From positions 1-6,660 of the forward strand of contig JAITLF010000133.1 in the NCBI GenBank assembly GCA_031278025.1: DNA of 6,660 nucleotides, read 5' to 3'. This document shows, piece after piece, positions 5,500 through 6,660 of this stretch (position 1 is its first letter; the number at the start of each line of letters is the position of its first letter). The position numbers and the translations under genes are program-made. Under the pieces are notes generated by a model, which made no database searches, was not told the origin of the DNA, and saw only the letters and a program-made list of their open reading frames with translations. This DNA is from Treponema sp. Its GTDB lineage: Bacteria; Spirochaetota; Spirochaetia; Treponematales; Breznakiellaceae.

Positions 5500-6319
5500 T
5501 TTCGCCTTTCTGGACGAAGGTTCCAAGCGGCTGGTCCGGCGGGCGCTGTTAAAGGCGGTGGCCATCCCCGGCTGCCAGGTGCCCTTTGGCTCACGGGAAC
5601 TGCCCATAGGCCGGGGCTGGGGGACCGGGGGCATCCAGCTAACCCTTTCGATCATAGGCCGGAAGGACATCCTCAAGGTGATAGATCAGGGCAGCGACGA
5701 CAGCGTTAACGCCGTGTCTATCCGCGGTTTTGTATCTGCCTGTACGGATGTGAAAACCACCACCGATTCGGAGGAAGCCACGGTGATCCAAACCCGCCAC
5801 CGCATACCGGAGAAAGCGCTGCGCAGCGATCAGATTCTGGTTTTACAGGTACCTCTTCCCGAAGCCCTGCGGCTGGTGGAACCCCTGGAATCGGTAACAA
5901 AAAAGATGCACGCCGAAATGGACTACGCCCCCATCTGGCTGGCCTTGTACGAAAATATTGTCCGGGTGGGTGAAATTGAGTTGGGGGCCGATTATCCGGT
6001 GATGGTGGAAGACCGCTATATTATGATGCCCTCTCCCATTCCTCGCTTCGACAACCCCAAACTCAACAACAGCCCCGCCCTCTACCTTTTCGGCGCGGGC
6101 CGGGAAAAAAAGATCTACGCCCTGCCGCCCTATACCAAAGTGGAGTCCCTCTGCTTTGAGGATCATCCCTTCCGGCCTGAGGATATGTCCGGCAGGGTAT
6201 GCCGTCTTTGCGGGGCTACAGATGTTTTTATGGACGAATTCTTTGATTCCGCCACGGGAGAAAAACAGTACCAGTGTTCCGACAGCGGGTACTGCGAAAA
6301 ACGGCGGATGTTCAACTGA
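5486..6319 (+). CDS. phnJ: C-P lyase, radical-SAM subunit PhnJ
   Basis: This is a 277-residue radical-SAM enzyme that breaks the C-P bond of ribose 1-phosphonate 5-phosphate, releasing the hydrocarbon (methane from methylphosphonate) and leaving a cyclic ribose phosphate. PhnJ lacks the usual CX3CX2C motif; its cysteines lie near the C-terminus as CX2CX21CX5C, present exactly here as C239, C242, C264 and C270. In E. coli the first three bind the Fe-S cluster and the last forms the thiyl radical. G29 in IPGCQVPFG matches the glycyl-radical residue Gly32. Other conserved blocks are GWGTGGIQLT at 44-53, KVIDQGSDDSVNAVSIRGF at 64-82, IQTRHRIPE at 101-109 and SPALYLFGAGREKKIYALPP at 196-215. Cys30 replaces the tyrosine found in E. 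coli. GGGAGG lies five bases before the ATG, inside the end of phnI. No phnK follows. Confidence 0.96.
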   Translation: MTGYNFAFLDEGSKRLVRRALLKAVAIPGCQVPFGSRELPIGRGWGTGGIQLTLSIIGRKDILKVIDQGSDDSVNAVSIRGFVSACTDVKTTTDSEEATVIQTRHRIPEKALRSDQILVLQVPLPEALRLVEPLESVTKKMHAEMDYAPIWLALYENIVRVGEIELGADYPVMVEDRYIMMPSPIPRFDNPKLNNSPALYLFGAGREKKIYALPPYTKVESLCFEDHPFRPEDMSGRVCRLCGATDVFMDEFFDSATGEKQYQCSDSGYCEKRRMFN

Positions 6320-6359
6320 TCTTCTCTACCGGGCAAAAGTCGCCATAAGCGTTCATAGA

Positions 6360-6383
6360 GGCAGGACTTTTACATTTAACCAC
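6360..6383. repeat. Right copy of the motif flanking the operon
   Basis: GGCAGGACTTT and TACATTTAACCAC are contiguous here, 24 bases in all, matching the two words at 342-377 exactly apart from a 12-base insertion in the left copy. The following bases TGATAC are similar to AGACAC in the left copy, after which similarity stops. It looks like a stub of the palindromic element family at 372-502. Orientation is the same on both sides of the operon. Confidence 0.65.
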
Positions 6384-6410
6384 TGATACCAATCACAACG
6401 GCGGCGGAAG

Positions 6411-6443
6411 AAAAAATGAGGAGCGGCGTTTCGGCGCCGCTCC
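6411..6443 (-). terminator. Intrinsic terminator oriented for minus-strand transcripts
   Basis: GGAGCGGCG (6420-6428) and CGCCGCTCC (6435-6443) form a perfect 9-bp GC-rich stem with a six-base loop. On the plus strand only C-rich sequence follows, with no U-tract. On the minus strand the stem is followed by TCA and then six U residues (from the A-run 6411-6416), the standard intrinsic terminator layout. It would stop transcripts entering from the right. It may still partly stop phnJ transcripts as a U-less hairpin. Confidence 0.6.
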
Positions 6444-6502
6444 CCCGCATAGGTTCCCGGTATACCACGGGCAGAGACACTATTCCTCCAACTTTAATAT
6501 AG

Positions 6503-6660
6503 TTTTTTTCGTCGTGTATCTACTACTATGCAGGCCGGCTGTCCCCGGAAAAAGGCCTGGATATGCTGCTTTACGCCGCCGCTGAACTTGAACGCCGTCT
6601 TCCCGGGAAAACAGTTTTTGTGTTTACCGGGGACGGCCCGTACGCGGAAACGATTCGGAA
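6503..6660 (+). pseudogene. GT4-family glycosyltransferase fragment, 5'-truncated, runs off the window
   Basis: The frame beginning after a TAG at 6500-6502 reads IYYAGRLSPEKGLDMLLYAA from 6518, then continues to VFVFTGDGPYAETIR. This is the start of the C-terminal, sugar-nucleotide-binding domain of GT-B glycosyltransferases (family GT4, Glyco_trans_1): AGRLSPEKG is the classic donor-domain opening and FTGDGPY the next conserved strand and loop. The N-terminal acceptor domain of some 170 residues that should precede it is missing. No ATG, GTG or TTG occurs in frame before the ATG at 6563, which lies inside the conserved domain. I therefore read it as a remnant broken at its 5' end; a frameshift or sequencing error upstream is the alternative. 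The role, probably cell-surface glycan synthesis, is family-level only and unrelated to phosphonates. Confidence 0.6.

Larger units (their letters stand above)
6320..6502. other. Post-operon spacer without an intact gene
   Basis: This 183-base gap follows the phnJ stop. It holds the right copy of the flanking motif (6360-6383), an A-run and a strong hairpin (6411-6443), then unassigned sequence. I see no start codon with a credible reading frame here, no tRNA and no start of phnK. In the frame of the downstream glycosyltransferase fragment, codons 6461-6499 read YTTGRDTIPPTLI before a TAG at 6500-6502. That could be decayed coding sequence from the same gene, but this is weak. Confidence 0.5.

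Overview
The window carries one compact plus-strand operon for phosphonate uptake and carbon-phosphorus (C-P) bond cleavage: phnC, phnE1, phnE2, phnG, phnH, phnI and phnJ (678-6319). Repeat-rich, apparently non-coding DNA lies on both sides. All seven genes are intact by length and motif, and most are joined by stop/start overlaps. The genes are fairly GC-rich, with a strong preference for G or C at the third codon position; this bias also opens long meaningless frames on the opposite strand. Nothing in the window fixes the host. The gene order and the repeat style would suit a free-living or gut spirochaete of the Treponema type, but that is a weak inference.

Layout. Positions 1-325 hold two 94-bp repeat copies plus the last 50 bp of a third, each with a small perfect hairpin. 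Between the full copies sits a triple array of roughly 23-bp GC palindromes. Positions 372-502 look like a small palindromic element with imperfect inverted ends. Positions 503-677 are AT-rich leader DNA with a direct repeat that could be a regulator site. The operon follows. After phnJ there is a short copy of a motif also present at 342-377, a hairpin with a U-tract oriented for minus-strand transcripts, and a 5'-truncated family-4 (GT4) glycosyltransferase fragment running off the right edge.

How the genes work together. PhnC (ATPase) with PhnE1 and PhnE2 (permeases) would import phosphonates. PhnG, PhnH, PhnI and PhnJ are the four subunits of the C-P lyase core complex: PhnI with G and H attaches the phosphonate to ribose from ATP, and the radical-SAM enzyme PhnJ breaks the C-P bond.

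The most notable point is what is missing. The usual binding-protein gene phnD is not next to phnC, and phnK, phnL and phnM do not follow phnJ. The system must be completed from elsewhere in the genome or is incomplete. Repeats at both borders suggest that rearrangement cut the cluster out of a larger one. I do not see a wholly new biological system here.
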